DNA of 64,000 bases from Actinacidiphila sp. DG2A-62 (GCF_035825295.1 NZ_JAYMGI010000002.1:62001-126000); one strand, 5' to 3'; counted from the stretch's first letter, positions 8,482-17,733 are shown. Notes: generated from the letters alone by a model not told the origin. Translations and numbers: made by a program.

Positions 8482-9042
8482 TCAGGCCCTCTTTCCTGCG
8501 CGGCCGAGCCGCACGGCCGAGATGAGGAAGAAGATGCCGCCCGGGACGGCGTAACCGGCCGGGTGGCTCAGGCTGGGGTCGTCGCCGCCCGCCGCGGCGA
8601 TGAACGAGGCGCCGGCCAGGACCGAGATGGCGCCGCTGAGGATCATCGGCCACTGGCCGCCCATCGCGCGGCGGGGCACGGCCACGATCAGCTGCACCAG
8701 GCCGGCGACCACGGCCCAGGCGCCCCACACCCGCAGCACCGCCGGGATGCCCGACGCGCAGGCGATCGCGACGCCGACGGCGGTGATCGCGCTGACGGCC
8801 GTGTTCACGTACAGCAGCCGCGGCGACGAACCGCTGCTCGAGGACCGCGCGTCGTAGACGGCCGCGGCCGCGTCGAACAGCGGGTACAGCACGAGGAGCG
8901 TGTCCACCAGGGGGTCGAGGTGGTCCGCGACCGCCAGCATCACGACGGCCCAGACGATGGCGAAGGCGAAGCGCGCGAAATACAGCCGCCGCAGGGCCGA
9001 AGCGGGCCCCGTGGTGTCGGGCTGAGCAGCGATGGCGCTCAC
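8482..9042 (-). CDS. DUF308/HdeD-like integral membrane protein
   Basis: A 186-residue protein starting at GTG 9042 after AAAGGAA. About six hydrophobic helices alternate with short loops, for example FAFAIVWAVVMLAVADHL and PGGIFFLISAVRLG. The pattern fits the HdeD/DUF308 family of small membrane proteins, linked in enterobacteria to acid resistance but of unknown role here. A Ser-rich loop (ARSSSSGSSPR) lies between helices 2 and 3. The gene sits between the hydrolase at 9134 and the oxidoreductase at 7041, all on the - strand, and probably belongs to the operon expressed from the promoter near 10030. Confidence 0.78.
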   Translation of the reverse strand: MSAIAAQPDTTGPASALRRLYFARFAFAIVWAVVMLAVADHLDPLVDTLLVLYPLFDAAAAVYDARSSSSGSSPRLLYVNTAVSAITAVGVAIACASGIPAVLRVWGAWAVVAGLVQLIVAVPRRAMGGQWPMILSGAISVLAGASFIAAAGGDDPSLSHPAGYAVPGGIFFLISAVRLGRAGKRA

Positions 9043-9133
9043 GATGTTCCTTTCGGAGGTCGAGCGGGGGGATCGGGGGGACCGGGAGCGGTCCGCCCGG
9101 CAGCGGGGGATGAAGGTTCTACGGGCGGGTGCG

Positions 9134-9940
9134 TCAGCGGCCGGTGCCGCGGGAGGCGTCCTCGATGATCTTCGTGACCGCGCCGGGGCGGCTGATCATC
9201 ACGGCGTGCGAGGCGTCGACCTCCTCGATGTGGGCGCCGGCCCGTTCGGACATGAAGCGCTGCAGGTCGGGAGCGATGGCGTGGTCGTTCCTGGTGATCA
9301 GGCTCCAGGAGGGGATGGTGCGGTAGGCCTCCGCGACGCTGGCGTCGGTGACCGCCCGGGTGTCGGCCGGGCGCTGCGCCGCCGCGAGGTCGGCGGCCGT
9401 GGTCGGGTCGACGTCACCGGCGAAGCTGTCCCGGAAGTGGTCCGGGTCGATGGAGACCTCCGTGCCGCCCGGGACCTCGGTGGACACCAGCGGGATCGGC
9501 GGCGTGGACTTCGCCGCCAGTTCGCCGACGGTCTCGCCCTGCGCGGGGATGAAGCCGGCGACGTAGACGAGGGCCTTGACGTCGGGGTCGGTGACCGCGG
9601 CGTTGGTGATCACGGCGCCGCCGTAGGAGTGGCCGACCAGCACCACGGGGCCGTCGATGCCGGCCAGATAGCTGGAGACGTAGGCGGAGTCGCTGGTGAG
9701 CCCTCGCAGCGGGTCGGCGATGGCGCGCACCGGATAGCCGTCGTGGCGCAGGCGCTCCATGACCCGGTCCCAGCTGGAGGAGTCCGCCCACGCTCCGTGC
9801 ACGAGGACGACGGTCGGCTTGGGGGAGGCGGAGTGCGGGGCGCCGTGCGACGCGCTGGCCACGGCGGGGACGGTGGTGGCTCCCAGGAGGGCGAAGGCTC
9901 CGGCGGTGAGGGCGACGGAGCGGGAGATACGGAGACGCAT
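9134..9940 (-). CDS. Secreted alpha/beta hydrolase, paralogue of the one at 5997
   Basis: A 268-residue secreted hydrolase. I use ATG 9940, with GGGACC at the right distance, rather than the upstream in-frame ATGs. A signal peptide (residues 1-30, ending TVPAVASA) precedes VLVHGAWADSSSW, nucleophile S105 in GHSYGG, probable acid D219 (TRNDHA), and H245 (DASHAVMIS). It is closely similar to the hydrolase at 5997 over its whole length, and the two enclose an oxidoreductase and a DUF308 gene. Upstream lies a TTGACA promoter bracketed by two GAACGTTC operators. Family members cleave small esters; no substrate is evident. Confidence 0.88.
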   Translation of the reverse strand: MRLRISRSVALTAGAFALLGATTVPAVASASHGAPHSASPKPTVVLVHGAWADSSSWDRVMERLRHDGYPVRAIADPLRGLTSDSAYVSSYLAGIDGPVVLVGHSYGGAVITNAAVTDPDVKALVYVAGFIPAQGETVGELAAKSTPPIPLVSTEVPGGTEVSIDPDHFRDSFAGDVDPTTAADLAAAQRPADTRAVTDASVAEAYRTIPSWSLITRNDHAIAPDLQRFMSERAGAHIEEVDASHAVMISRPGAVTKIIEDASRGTGR

Positions 9941-10006
9941 GCGGGGTCCCATCGGTCGGCAGGCGTGAGCGGGCGGCATCCGGGGACGCCGGCATCACGC
10001 GAGAGA

Positions 10007-10064
10007 GAACGTTCGGTCTCCTGACGGTACACCGCACACCCGCTCTCTTGTCAACCGAACGTTC
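10007..10064 (-). promoter_or_regulatory. Sigma70-like promoter bracketed by two GAACGTTC operators
   Basis: On the - strand, TTGACA (10054-10049) is followed 17 bases later by TGTACC, or 19 bases later by TACCGT, as a possible -10 box. The palindrome GAACGTTC occurs upstream (10057-10064) and downstream (10007-10014), with centres exactly 50 bp apart. The promoter should serve the hydrolase at 9940 and the genes after it. The same layout recurs at 19786-19845. Confidence 0.75.
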
Positions 10065-10124
10065 TCCCCCTTCAATGGAGCCGAGGGCGCCGACGCCCGG
10101 AAGACGTCCCGCCACGCCCGCCTG

Positions 10125-10167
10125 TGGCCAACGCGCTGCGCCGGTCGTAGAGTGAACGTTACATACA
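10125..10167 (+). promoter_or_regulatory. Promoter and operator of the + strand catabolic operon
   Basis: TGGCCA (10125-10130), a 17-base spacer and TAGAGT (10148-10153) form a plausible sigma70-type promoter. A 17-bp element, AGTGAACGTTACATACA (10151-10167), overlaps the -10 box and transcription start. An element identical at 16 of 17 positions overlaps the promoter of the - strand operon at 25236-25252. Binding there would block RNA polymerase. Confidence 0.72.
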
Positions 10168-10194
10168 CATCGGGGCGACCGAAGGAGACTGCCC

Positions 10195-10970
10195 GTGCCG
10201 GCCACATCGGACGACGTCGACACAGACGCACTCCCCGCTCTCCTCCTGCTGCACGGGGGCGGGCCGGGAGTCGACGCGGAGAGCAACTGGACGAGCGTGC
10301 GCGCGCGCCTGTCGGCCGGATTCCGCTGCCTGGCCCCGGACCTCCTGGGGTTCGGCTCGCAGATCCCCGCGGCGGTCGGCATCCGGGGTCCGCGGGCCTG
10401 GGCGCGGGCCCGCGCACGGCAGGTCGTGGAGTTGCTCGACCGCGAGGGCCTGGAGCGTGTCCACGTCGTCGGCAACTCGGCCGCCGGCGGGGCGGCGGCC
10501 CTCGCCCTCATGTCCATGGCTCCCGAACGGGTCGCGCGCGCCGTCGTCATGGGCGGAGCGGGAACCGGACCACTGCCCTGGTCCGTTCCGTTCTACGACG
10601 ATCCGACCGAGCGGTCGATGCGGGCCACCCTCGGCCGCCTGGTCGCGGACGAGGCCGCCCACGCCGACCTCCTCGACGAGTTGACCGCCCTCCGGCTGCG
10701 GCAGGCCCTGCGTCCCGGGGCGGAGTCGGCCTTCCGGTCGATGTTCGCCGCCGGGGACGACTCCCCCGCCGTCGACCTGGAGAAGATCGCCACCCCGGTT
10801 CTCGCGCTGCACGGCGAACGCGACCGGGTCTCGCCGGTGCGGGTCTCCGAGCGCCTCGTCGACTCGCTGCCGGACGCCCGGCTGACGGTGGTCGCGGGGC
10901 CGGCCACTGGATCCACGTCGACCGGCCGGACGAATTCTGCCGCCTCGTAGGGGAGTTCCTGATCTCATGA
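10195..10970 (+). pseudogene. Alpha/beta hydrolase (meta-cleavage C-C hydrolase type), frameshifted near the 3' end
   Basis: The first gene of the + strand catabolic operon, starting at GTG 10195 after GAAGGAGA. The frame encodes LLLLHGGGPG (oxyanion hole), VVGNSAAGG with the nucleophile Ser, and LALHGERDRVSP with the acid Asp, as in hydrolases of ring-cleavage products (MhpC/BphD type). As read, it stops at 10950 and loses the catalytic His. Adding one G to the G4 run at 10896-10899 restores VVAGAGHWIHVDRPDEF and moves the stop to 10968-10970, where it overlaps the next gene's ATG as ATGA. The break is therefore a one-base deletion or a base-calling error; the protein is probably intact in the cell. 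Confidence 0.8.
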
Positions 10971-12601
10971 CGCACGCGAACAGCAGCCGGGCGGAGCACG
11001 TCGACGTCCTGGTCGTCGGCGCCGGTCCGGCCGGCCTGACCCTCGCCGTCGACCTCGCACGCCGGGGCGTGGCCTGCCGGGTGATCGAGGCGACGACGGA
11101 ACGGGGCGTCAACCCCCGCTGCAACACGGTCTCCGCGCGGTCGATGGAGATCTTCCGCCGGCTCGGCGTCGCGGACGAGGTCCGCAGGGCCGGCCTGCCC
11201 GAGGACCATCCCACCTCGGTCCACTACCGGACGACGCTGACCGGCGACGAGATCCACCGGCTCGACCTGCCCTCCTCCGGTGAGGTGCTGGCCGGCGCGG
11301 GCAGGGACGCGTGGCCGGGCCCGGAGCCGCAGCACCGGATCTCCCAGCTGTTCCTGGAGCCGATCCTGGAGGAGTACGCGAGCCGGCTCCGCCCCGGGCC
11401 GTCGATCGAGCGCGGCGCCCGGCTGACCGGGTTCCGGCAGCACGACGACCACGTCGAGGCCGAGGTGGAGACCGGAGGCGAGCGCCGGACCCTGCGCTGC
11501 GCGTACCTGGTCGGCTGCGACGGCGCGCACAGCACCGTCCGCCGCCTGCTGGGCATCCGCTACGAGGGCGTCGACGCGATCCAGCAGTTCGTGTCGACGT
11601 TCCTGCACTCCCCCGAGCTGGGACGGATGACGGCGCGGGACCGCGCGTGGACGTACTGGACCTACGGCCGCCGGATCTCCTCCCTCATCGCCATCGACGG
11701 AGCCTCCCGGTGGCTGCACCACGTGGCCTTCTCCCCCGGCCACGACACCGGGGCCGAGGACCCGCGGCAGCTGCTGCGCGAGGCGGTCGGCGAGCCCGTC
11801 GAGCACGAGGTGCTCGGGGTGGTGCGCTGGACCGGGCGCCGGCTGGTCGCCCGGCGGTACCGCGAGGGGCGGGTGTTCCTGGCCGGGGACGCCGCGCACA
11901 TCTGGATCCCGGTCGGGGGCTTCGGGATGAACGCCGGCATCCAGGACGCGGTGACGCTGGGCTGGATGCTGGCGGCGGTCCACCACGGCTGGGCGCCGCC
12001 GCGGGTGCTGGACGCGTACGAGCTGGAGCGCAAGCCGGTGGGTGAGCAGGTCGCCGGGGCGGTGGGCGCGGCGGCCGGCAAGGCGTTCGAGCGGTTCCCG
12101 CCGGACATCCACCTGCCGGGACCGGACGGCGAGAAGGCCCGTGCGGCGTTCGCCGAGCGCCTCGCCGCCTCCGAGCCGCAGCGGTACTCCCCCGACGGCT
12201 TCAGCTTCGGTTACCACTACGCGGGCTCGCCCCTCGTGGTCGGCGGCGGGGAACCGGCCGCGATCACCATGGGCGGCTACCCGCGGCGGGCACGACCGGG
12301 ATTCCGGCTGCCGCACGTCTGGCTCGACGACGGCCGGTCCGTGCTGGACGCGCTCGGCCCCGGCTTCACCCTCGTACGGACGGACCGGGCCGCCGGCGTC
12401 GGGTCCTGGGCCGCGGCGGGCCGCGAACTCGGCATCCCCCTGGCCGTGGTCGACCTGCCGGGGCGGTGGCCCGACCGGTTCCCGGCCGAGCTGCTGCTGG
12501 TCCGGCCGGACCAGCACGTCGCCTGGATGGGCGGAGCCGGCGCTCGCGCCGACGAGCTCCTGCGGACAGTCACCGGGCGGATCGCCGCCCGGCAGCGGTA
12601 G
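10967..12601 (+). CDS. FAD-dependent aromatic monooxygenase (PheA/TfdB/MhpA type)
   Basis: A 544-residue class A flavoprotein hydroxylase. The FAD-binding GxGxxG is VLVVGAGPAGLTLAVDLA (about residues 14-31), the middle motif is VGCDGAHSTVRR, and the second FAD motif is VFLAGDAAHIWIPVGGFGMN. The C-terminal 130 residues form the thioredoxin-like domain seen in phenol hydroxylases. Such enzymes insert one oxygen ortho to a phenolic OH using NAD(P)H. The position between a C-C hydrolase and carboxylase-like genes, with a ring-cleavage operon opposite, fits hydroxylation of a phenol to a catechol. Its ATG overlaps the repaired stop of the hydrolase. Confidence 0.88.
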   Translation: MTHANSSRAEHVDVLVVGAGPAGLTLAVDLARRGVACRVIEATTERGVNPRCNTVSARSMEIFRRLGVADEVRRAGLPEDHPTSVHYRTTLTGDEIHRLDLPSSGEVLAGAGRDAWPGPEPQHRISQLFLEPILEEYASRLRPGPSIERGARLTGFRQHDDHVEAEVETGGERRTLRCAYLVGCDGAHSTVRRLLGIRYEGVDAIQQFVSTFLHSPELGRMTARDRAWTYWTYGRRISSLIAIDGASRWLHHVAFSPGHDTGAEDPRQLLREAVGEPVEHEVLGVVRWTGRRLVARRYREGRVFLAGDAAHIWIPVGGFGMNAGIQDAVTLGWMLAAVHHGWAPPRVLDAYELERKPVGEQVAGAVGAAAGKAFERFPPDIHLPGPDGEKARAAFAERLAASEPQRYSPDGFSFGYHYAGSPLVVGGGEPAAITMGGYPRRARPGFRLPHVWLDDGRSVLDALGPGFTLVRTDRAAGVGSWAAAGRELGIPLAVVDLPGRWPDRFPAELLLVRPDQHVAWMGGAGARADELLRTVTGRIAARQR

Positions 12602-12622
12602 AGATCACCGGGAGAGGGCACC

Positions 12623-14725
12623 ATGTCATACGCACTGGGTATCGACGTCGGCGGCACGTTCACCGACGCGGTCGCCTCGGACGGCGCCGGCCGGATCGTC
12701 TCGGCCAAGACGCCGACGACGCCGCCGAACCGCGAGGCCGGAGTGATGCGCGCGATCGAGGACATCGCGGCGGAGCTGGGCATCGGGGTCGGTGAGCTGC
12801 TGGCGCAGACCGACTACATCGCCCACGGCACGACCGCGTCGATCAACGCCCTCGTCCAGGGGCAGGTGGCCGATGTGGGGCTGATCGCCACCAAGGGCCA
12901 CCGGGACGCCGTCTACATCATGAACGCCGAGGGCCGCACCCTGGGCCGGTCGGCCCACGAGATCCAGGACACGCTCCGGCAGCGCAAGCCCGCGCCCCTG
13001 ATCCCCAAGTACCGGGCGCTCGAAGTCACCGAGCGGATCGACCACGCGGGCAGGGTGCTCGTCCCGCTCGACGAGGACGAGGTCCGCGCCGTCGCCCGCT
13101 CGCTGGTGGACCAGGGGGTCGAGGCGATCGCCGTCTGCCTGCTGTGGTCGTTCAAGAACGGCGCCCACGAACAGCGTGTCCGCGAGCTGATCCACGAGAT
13201 CGCGCCGGACATGTACGTCACGCTCTCCTGCGAGGTCAGCCCGCGCATCCGCGAGTTCTCCCGGACCTCGACGACCGTCATGAACGCCCAGGTGGGCCCG
13301 CGGCTGCGCACCTACCTGCTCCCCCTGCGGAACCGGCTGGAGGAGGCCGGGCTGAAGGGCCCGCTGCTGGTCATGCAGAGCGAGGGCGGAACCATCACGG
13401 CCGACCGGGCGCCGGAGCACGCCATCACCACCGTCGGCTCCGTCCTGTCCGGCGGTGTCATCGGCGGGATGCGGCTGGCCGAACAGCTGGGACACCGCAA
13501 CGTCATCACCACCGACGTCGGCGGCACGACCTTCCTGGCCGGACTGATCGTCGACGGCGAGCCGGTCATGGCGCCGGGCTCCGTCGTGAACCAGTTCCCG
13601 ATCAACGCGGCGACCATCCGCGTGCACACGATCGGCTCGGGAGGCGGGGCCCTCGCCTCGGTGGACTCCGGCGGGAACCTGCGCCTGGGCCCGCAGAGCG
13701 CCGAGGCCGTCCCGGGCCCCGCCTGCTACGGCAACGGCGGCACCCGCCCGACGAACACCGACGCGAATTTGGTCCTCGGCATCCTGAGCCCGCGCGGGCT
13801 GTTGGGCGGCAGGAAGCCCCTGCGCGTGGACCTGGCGCGGCAGGCCATCCGCGAGCACGTGGCCGAACCGCTCGGCCTCACCGTCGAGGAGGCCGCCATC
13901 GCCATCCACGAGGTGCAGAACGCCCAGGCGGGGGACCTGCTGCGGCGGGCCGTCGTCCAGGCCGGCTACGACCCCCGCGAGTTCGTGGCCTACGCCTTCG
14001 GCGGGGCCGGCCCCGCCCACTGCGCCGGCGACTGCCAGGACCTCGGCGTGAGCGAGGTCGTCGTGCCGCTCGGACCGGTGGCGTCGGCGTTCTCTGCCTA
14101 CGGGCTCGCCGCCTCGGACGTCACCATGAGCGCCGAGCTGTCCGACCCCTCGTCGTTCCCGGTCGACCACACGGTGCTCGAAGCGCACTACGCGCGTCTG
14201 GAGGCCGATCTGCAGCGCGCGCTCGACCGGCAGAAGGTGAAGTTCCAGCACGTGACGCTGCAGCGGGAGATCGATCTGCGCTACTCGATGCAGGTCGCGG
14301 AGCTGTCGACGACCGTTCCCGACACGGAGTTCACCGAGCGGACCGGTGCGGAGATCCTGCGGCGCTTCGAGGAGCAGTACGAGCGCATCAACGGCAGCGG
14401 CGCCGGCTACCGCGAGGCCGGTGTGCAGGCCATCACCTACCGCGTGCGGGCCAAGGCCGGCCTCGGCTTCCCCGTGGCGCTGCCGGTCGTGCCCGAGGCC
14501 GACGGTCCCGACCCGTCCTGGGCGCTGATCGGCGAGCGCCGCGTCTGCCTCGACTCCCGGACCGGCTACGTACCGACCCCCGTCTACGACTACGCCCGGC
14601 TGCGGGCGGGCCACGAACTCGTCGGTCCGGCGATCGTCGACGTGCCGACCACGGTCGTGGTGGTTCCCGCCGGCGTCACCGGTCGCGTCGACCGTCTCGG
14701 CAACCTCGTGCTGCGCTACCAGTGA
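12623..14725 (+). CDS. Hydantoinase A/acetone carboxylase beta-like subunit
   Basis: A 700-residue protein of the HyuA/oxoprolinase-A family. Residues 1-20 hold the first phosphate-binding loop (ALGIDVGGTFTDAV). HGTTASINAL, VMQSEGG, the second glycine-rich ATP loop in VITTDVGGTTF, and YAFGGAGPAH follow in the family order of this actin-like ATPase. These subunits phosphorylate a carbonyl or amide oxygen for hydantoinases, 5-oxoprolinases, caprolactamase, and acetone and acetophenone carboxylases. The partner HyuB gene follows after 11 bases. Because the partner ends in an acetone-carboxylase-gamma-like zinc domain, a ketone carboxylase is my preferred reading, with cyclic amide hydrolysis the main alternative. 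Confidence 0.88.
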   Translation: MSYALGIDVGGTFTDAVASDGAGRIVSAKTPTTPPNREAGVMRAIEDIAAELGIGVGELLAQTDYIAHGTTASINALVQGQVADVGLIATKGHRDAVYIMNAEGRTLGRSAHEIQDTLRQRKPAPLIPKYRALEVTERIDHAGRVLVPLDEDEVRAVARSLVDQGVEAIAVCLLWSFKNGAHEQRVRELIHEIAPDMYVTLSCEVSPRIREFSRTSTTVMNAQVGPRLRTYLLPLRNRLEEAGLKGPLLVMQSEGGTITADRAPEHAITTVGSVLSGGVIGGMRLAEQLGHRNVITTDVGGTTFLAGLIVDGEPVMAPGSVVNQFPINAATIRVHTIGSGGGALASVDSGGNLRLGPQSAEAVPGPACYGNGGTRPTNTDANLVLGILSPRGLLGGRKPLRVDLARQAIREHVAEPLGLTVEEAAIAIHEVQNAQAGDLLRRAVVQAGYDPREFVAYAFGGAGPAHCAGDCQDLGVSEVVVPLGPVASAFSAYGLAASDVTMSAELSDPSSFPVDHTVLEAHYARLEADLQRALDRQKVKFQHVTLQREIDLRYSMQVAELSTTVPDTEFTERTGAEILRRFEEQYERINGSGAGYREAGVQAITYRVRAKAGLGFPVALPVVPEADGPDPSWALIGERRVCLDSRTGYVPTPVYDYARLRAGHELVGPAIVDVPTTVVVVPAGVTGRVDRLGNLVLRYQ

Positions 14726-14736
14726 GGACAGTTTCC

Positions 14737-17064
14737 ATGACATCGAAGATCCCCGGGGCGGACGAGTTCACCAGCCGGCCCGTTCCGCGCGAGGAACTGC
14801 TCCGGCAGATCCCGTCCACCCTGCCCCTGCACCAGATCGACGACGAACAGGCCGGCCGCGTCGACGCCCTGACCTACGAGGTCGTCCGGCACCGCCTGTG
14901 GGCCGTCACCCAGGAGATGGGTGAGACGCTGAGGCGGATGTCGGGCTCGCACGTCGTGACCGAGTCCAACGACTTCAACTTCTCCATCTGCGACGAGCTG
15001 GGCGAGCAGGTCCAGGTCGGCGCCTACAACGTGGGCCTCATCGGCTCGATGGACCTGGCCATCGTCTGGACCCTGCGCAACCGCAGCGACAACCCGGGCA
15101 TCGAGGAAGGGGACATGTTCCTCTGCAACGACCCGTGGATCGGCGGCGGCCTGCACCAGAACGACGCCGCGGTGCTCGCCCCGGTCTTCCATGACGGCAA
15201 GCTGTTCGGCTGGACGACCGCCATCGCCCACCAGGTCGACCTCGGCGGCCCGCGGCCCGGCTCGTTCAGCCCGTCGGCGCAGGACGTGTTCGGCGAGGCG
15301 GTGCCCACTCCGCCGATGAAGGTGGTCCGAGGCGGGGTGCTGCAGCGCGACGTCGCCGACGCCTGGGTCCGCAGGTCCCGGCTGCCCCACCTGGTGGGCC
15401 TCGACCTGCGGGCGAAGATCGCCGCCAACAAGAACGCCGCGGACCAGATCCTGCGGCTCATCGGCAAGTACGGCGCCGACACGGTCAAGGCCGTGATGCG
15501 CCGGATGATGGACGACGCGGAGCGCCGACTCCGGGCCAAGCTGGCGACCCTGCCGGACGGCACGTGGACGGCGGTCGGCTACCAGGAGCAGTCCCGTACC
15601 GGCGACCGCGACCTGCACGCGATCAAGGTCGCCATGACCAAGGAGGCGGACCGGCTGGTCTTCGACTTCCGGGGGACGGCCGGGCAGACCGGCATCATCA
15701 ACTGCCCCTACCCGGGGCTGCGGGCCGGGATCGTCTTCACGATGCTGCCGCTGCTGGCCGGGGACATCCCCTGGGCGGCCGGCGGACTGATGCGCTGCTT
15801 CGAGATCGTCACCGAAGAGGACACCCTCACCAACGCGTCGTTCCCGGCGGCCGTCGGCAAGGGGCCGTTCGGACCGGCGTGGGGGTCGGGCAACCTCGTC
15901 GCCGAGGTGATCGCCAGGATGCTGGACGCCGAACCCGACCACCGCACCGACGTGCAGTCGATCTGCAACGGCACCACCGACCTGTGCGTGGTCTCCGGCG
16001 TCGACGTCCGCGGCGGCGGCAGCAGGGGCTTCGTGTCCCCGGTCTTCGACGTCATGGCCGGCGGGTACGGGGCCCAGGTGCACCACGACGGCGTCGACAC
16101 CGGCGGCCGGCTGATCATCCCCTCGGCGCGGGCCCCCGACGTGGAGATGACCGAATACCTGTACCCGCTGGTCGCTCTGTGGCGGCGGGAGCAGACCGAC
16201 TCCGGCGGTCCGGGCCGGCAGCGGGGCGGGATGAGCGGCTCGGTCTGCTACGTGCAGCACCCGGACCAGAGCGGAGCGATGTCCCTGGTCGTCTCCGGCA
16301 CCGGCAAGGTCGCGAACCAGAACGTCGGACTGGCCGGGGGCTACCCCGGAAACTCCCAGCTCGACCTGGTGGTGCGCGGCATCGACACCCCGCAGCTCGC
16401 CGGCGCGACGGCCGTCCCCGGTGACCTCGACGCGCTCGGCGGCACCATCGAGGTGCTGCCCTGCGAAGGAGAGTCCACCCTCGGCGCGGGCGACGCGCTC
16501 TTCCTGCACTGGCAGGCGGGCGGCGGCTACGGCGACCCGCTGCTGCGGCCGGCCGAGGCCGTGCGGGAGGACGTGCTGCAGGTGCGGGTGTCGCCCGACG
16601 CCGCGCGGGAGGTCTACGGCGTCGTCCTCCAGGAAGACCTCCGAACGGTGGACGCCGCCGCGACCGAGGAGACGCGCGAGAAGCTGCGGCAGCGCCGGGC
16701 CTCCGACGCCGGACTGCCCGGCGCCCGGCTCGCGCCGACCGGCGCTCCCGGCCTGGATGCGGCGCGCCGGCTCGACGACAACCTGGCCGTGCTGGAGTCG
16801 CCCGGCGGCGGGACGGTGGTGTGCGTCCACTGCGGCACCCGGATCGGGCCGCTGGCCGACGGCGCGTACGTCGCGTCGCTGGCCCGGCGTGAGGTGGCGC
16901 CCGCCGAGGCGGGCCCGCACATCTGGCACGACCCGTCTCAGTACGTCGACGCGGAGGTCGTCTTCCGGCAACTGTGCTGCCCGGGCTGTCTGACGGCCGT
17001 CGACTCCCGGGTGGTGCCCGCCGACCACCCGCTTCCCGTCCACCACTACCGCGGGTGGGCCTGA
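14737..17064 (+). CDS. Hydantoinase B/carboxylase alpha-like subunit with C-terminal zinc-ribbon domain
   Basis: A 775-residue protein starting at ATG 14737. Residues about 40-600 are a HyuB/oxoprolinase-B domain, with MSGSHVVTESNDFNF, GDMFLCNDPWIGG and AIAHQVDLGG matching its metal-binding core. The last 100 residues contain two Cys pairs, CVHCG and CCPGC, in a layout like the small gamma subunit of acetone carboxylase, here apparently fused to the large subunit. The total length is close to that of acetone carboxylase alpha. With the HyuA gene just upstream, it should form an ATP-dependent carboxylase or amidase complex. It ends the + strand operon; a strong terminator lies 31 bases downstream. 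Confidence 0.86.
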   Translation: MTSKIPGADEFTSRPVPREELLRQIPSTLPLHQIDDEQAGRVDALTYEVVRHRLWAVTQEMGETLRRMSGSHVVTESNDFNFSICDELGEQVQVGAYNVGLIGSMDLAIVWTLRNRSDNPGIEEGDMFLCNDPWIGGGLHQNDAAVLAPVFHDGKLFGWTTAIAHQVDLGGPRPGSFSPSAQDVFGEAVPTPPMKVVRGGVLQRDVADAWVRRSRLPHLVGLDLRAKIAANKNAADQILRLIGKYGADTVKAVMRRMMDDAERRLRAKLATLPDGTWTAVGYQEQSRTGDRDLHAIKVAMTKEADRLVFDFRGTAGQTGIINCPYPGLRAGIVFTMLPLLAGDIPWAAGGLMRCFEIVTEEDTLTNASFPAAVGKGPFGPAWGSGNLVAEVIARMLDAEPDHRTDVQSICNGTTDLCVVSGVDVRGGGSRGFVSPVFDVMAGGYGAQVHHDGVDTGGRLIIPSARAPDVEMTEYLYPLVALWRREQTDSGGPGRQRGGMSGSVCYVQHPDQSGAMSLVVSGTGKVANQNVGLAGGYPGNSQLDLVVRGIDTPQLAGATAVPGDLDALGGTIEVLPCEGESTLGAGDALFLHWQAGGGYGDPLLRPAEAVREDVLQVRVSPDAAREVYGVVLQEDLRTVDAAATEETREKLRQRRASDAGLPGARLAPTGAPGLDAARRLDDNLAVLESPGGGTVVCVHCGTRIGPLADGAYVASLARREVAPAEAGPHIWHDPSQYVDAEVVFRQLCCPGCLTAVDSRVVPADHPLPVHHYRGWA

Positions 17065-17094
17065 CGCCGCCCGCACGGGAAGCGCGAGCACGAG

Positions 17095-17130
17095 CGCACC
17101 CCTCGGCCCGGTGACGGGCCGAGGGGTGCG
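17095..17130. terminator. Bidirectional terminator between convergent genes
   Basis: A perfect 16-bp stem (17095-17110 with 17115-17130) has a GTGA loop. It lies between the + strand carboxylase gene ending at 17064 and the - strand lipoprotein gene ending at 17179, so it can serve both. Confidence 0.88.
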
Positions 17131-17178
17131 TCGCGAAGGACAGGGCCGGAGGCGCGGAAGGCGCCTCCGGCCGGTTCT

Positions 17179-17733
17179 CTACGGCTTGGAGCCGTTCATG
17201 ATGTTGGCGATCGGCCCGATGAGGAACCACGTGCCGTCCATGCCCTGCCCCTTGATCTGGTCAGGAGCGGTGTCGCCGGTGAAGTAGTAGAGGGGGTGGC
17301 CTCCGTAGGTGACCTGCTTGGCGCCGTCGGTGCGGGTGATGGTGCCCACGCTGCTCGGCACGGTGTACTTGCCGGTCACGGTCACCGGCTTGTCCGTCGT
17401 GAGCGGAGGCCACTTCTTCGCGCACGTGTCGTAGCAGGTGGACGCCGTTCCCTTGTCCTTGGTGTTCAGGTACAGCGTGCGCCCGGCCGCGTCGGTCAGC
17501 CAGATGCCCGCCGGGCCCTTCGCGGTCTTCAGGACCAGCTGCGAACCGTCCGCACTCGGCGCCGCCGGGCTCGTCGTCGAACCCGTGGCTTCCGAGGTCG
17601 GCGCCCCCGAGGCCGTCTTCGAGCCGGCGGCCGACGAGTCATCGGAGGAGCTGTCGCACGCCGCCGCGAAGGTCGCCAGGGCGGCCAGGGTGAGGCCGGC
17701 GCCGAGCGCTCGCAGTGATGTTGTTTGGAGCAT
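17179..17733 (-). CDS. Secreted-repeat (COG4315-like) lipoprotein
   Basis: A 184-residue lipoprotein starting at ATG 17733, five bases after AAGGA. The signal peptide ends in a lipobox (FAAAC), followed by a Ser/Asp/Thr-rich linker. The globular part contains two units of the [17 protein letters not shown] type, each preceded by an aromatic Tyr, and the Cys pair [14 protein letters not shown]. These are hallmarks of the short repeat found in actinobacterial proteins of COG4315. The function is unknown; the Cys pair and position beside a molybdopterin oxidoreductase could suggest an extracytoplasmic redox role, but this is inference. Confidence 0.82.
   Translation of the reverse strand: MLQTTSLRALGAGLTLAALATFAAACDSSSDDSSAAGSKTASGAPTSEATGSTTSPAAPSADGSQLVLKTAKGPAGIWLTDAAGRTLYLNTKDKGTASTCYDTCAKKWPPLTTDKPVTVTGKYTVPSSVGTITRTDGAKQVTYGGHPLYYFTGDTAPDQIKGQGMDGTWFLIGPIANIMNGSKP

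Noticed and set aside
12626..17091. Long - strand frames opposite the HyuA and HyuB genes
   Set aside because: Composition is low-complexity and no start has a ribosome binding site. The + strand has strong family matches over the whole stretch.
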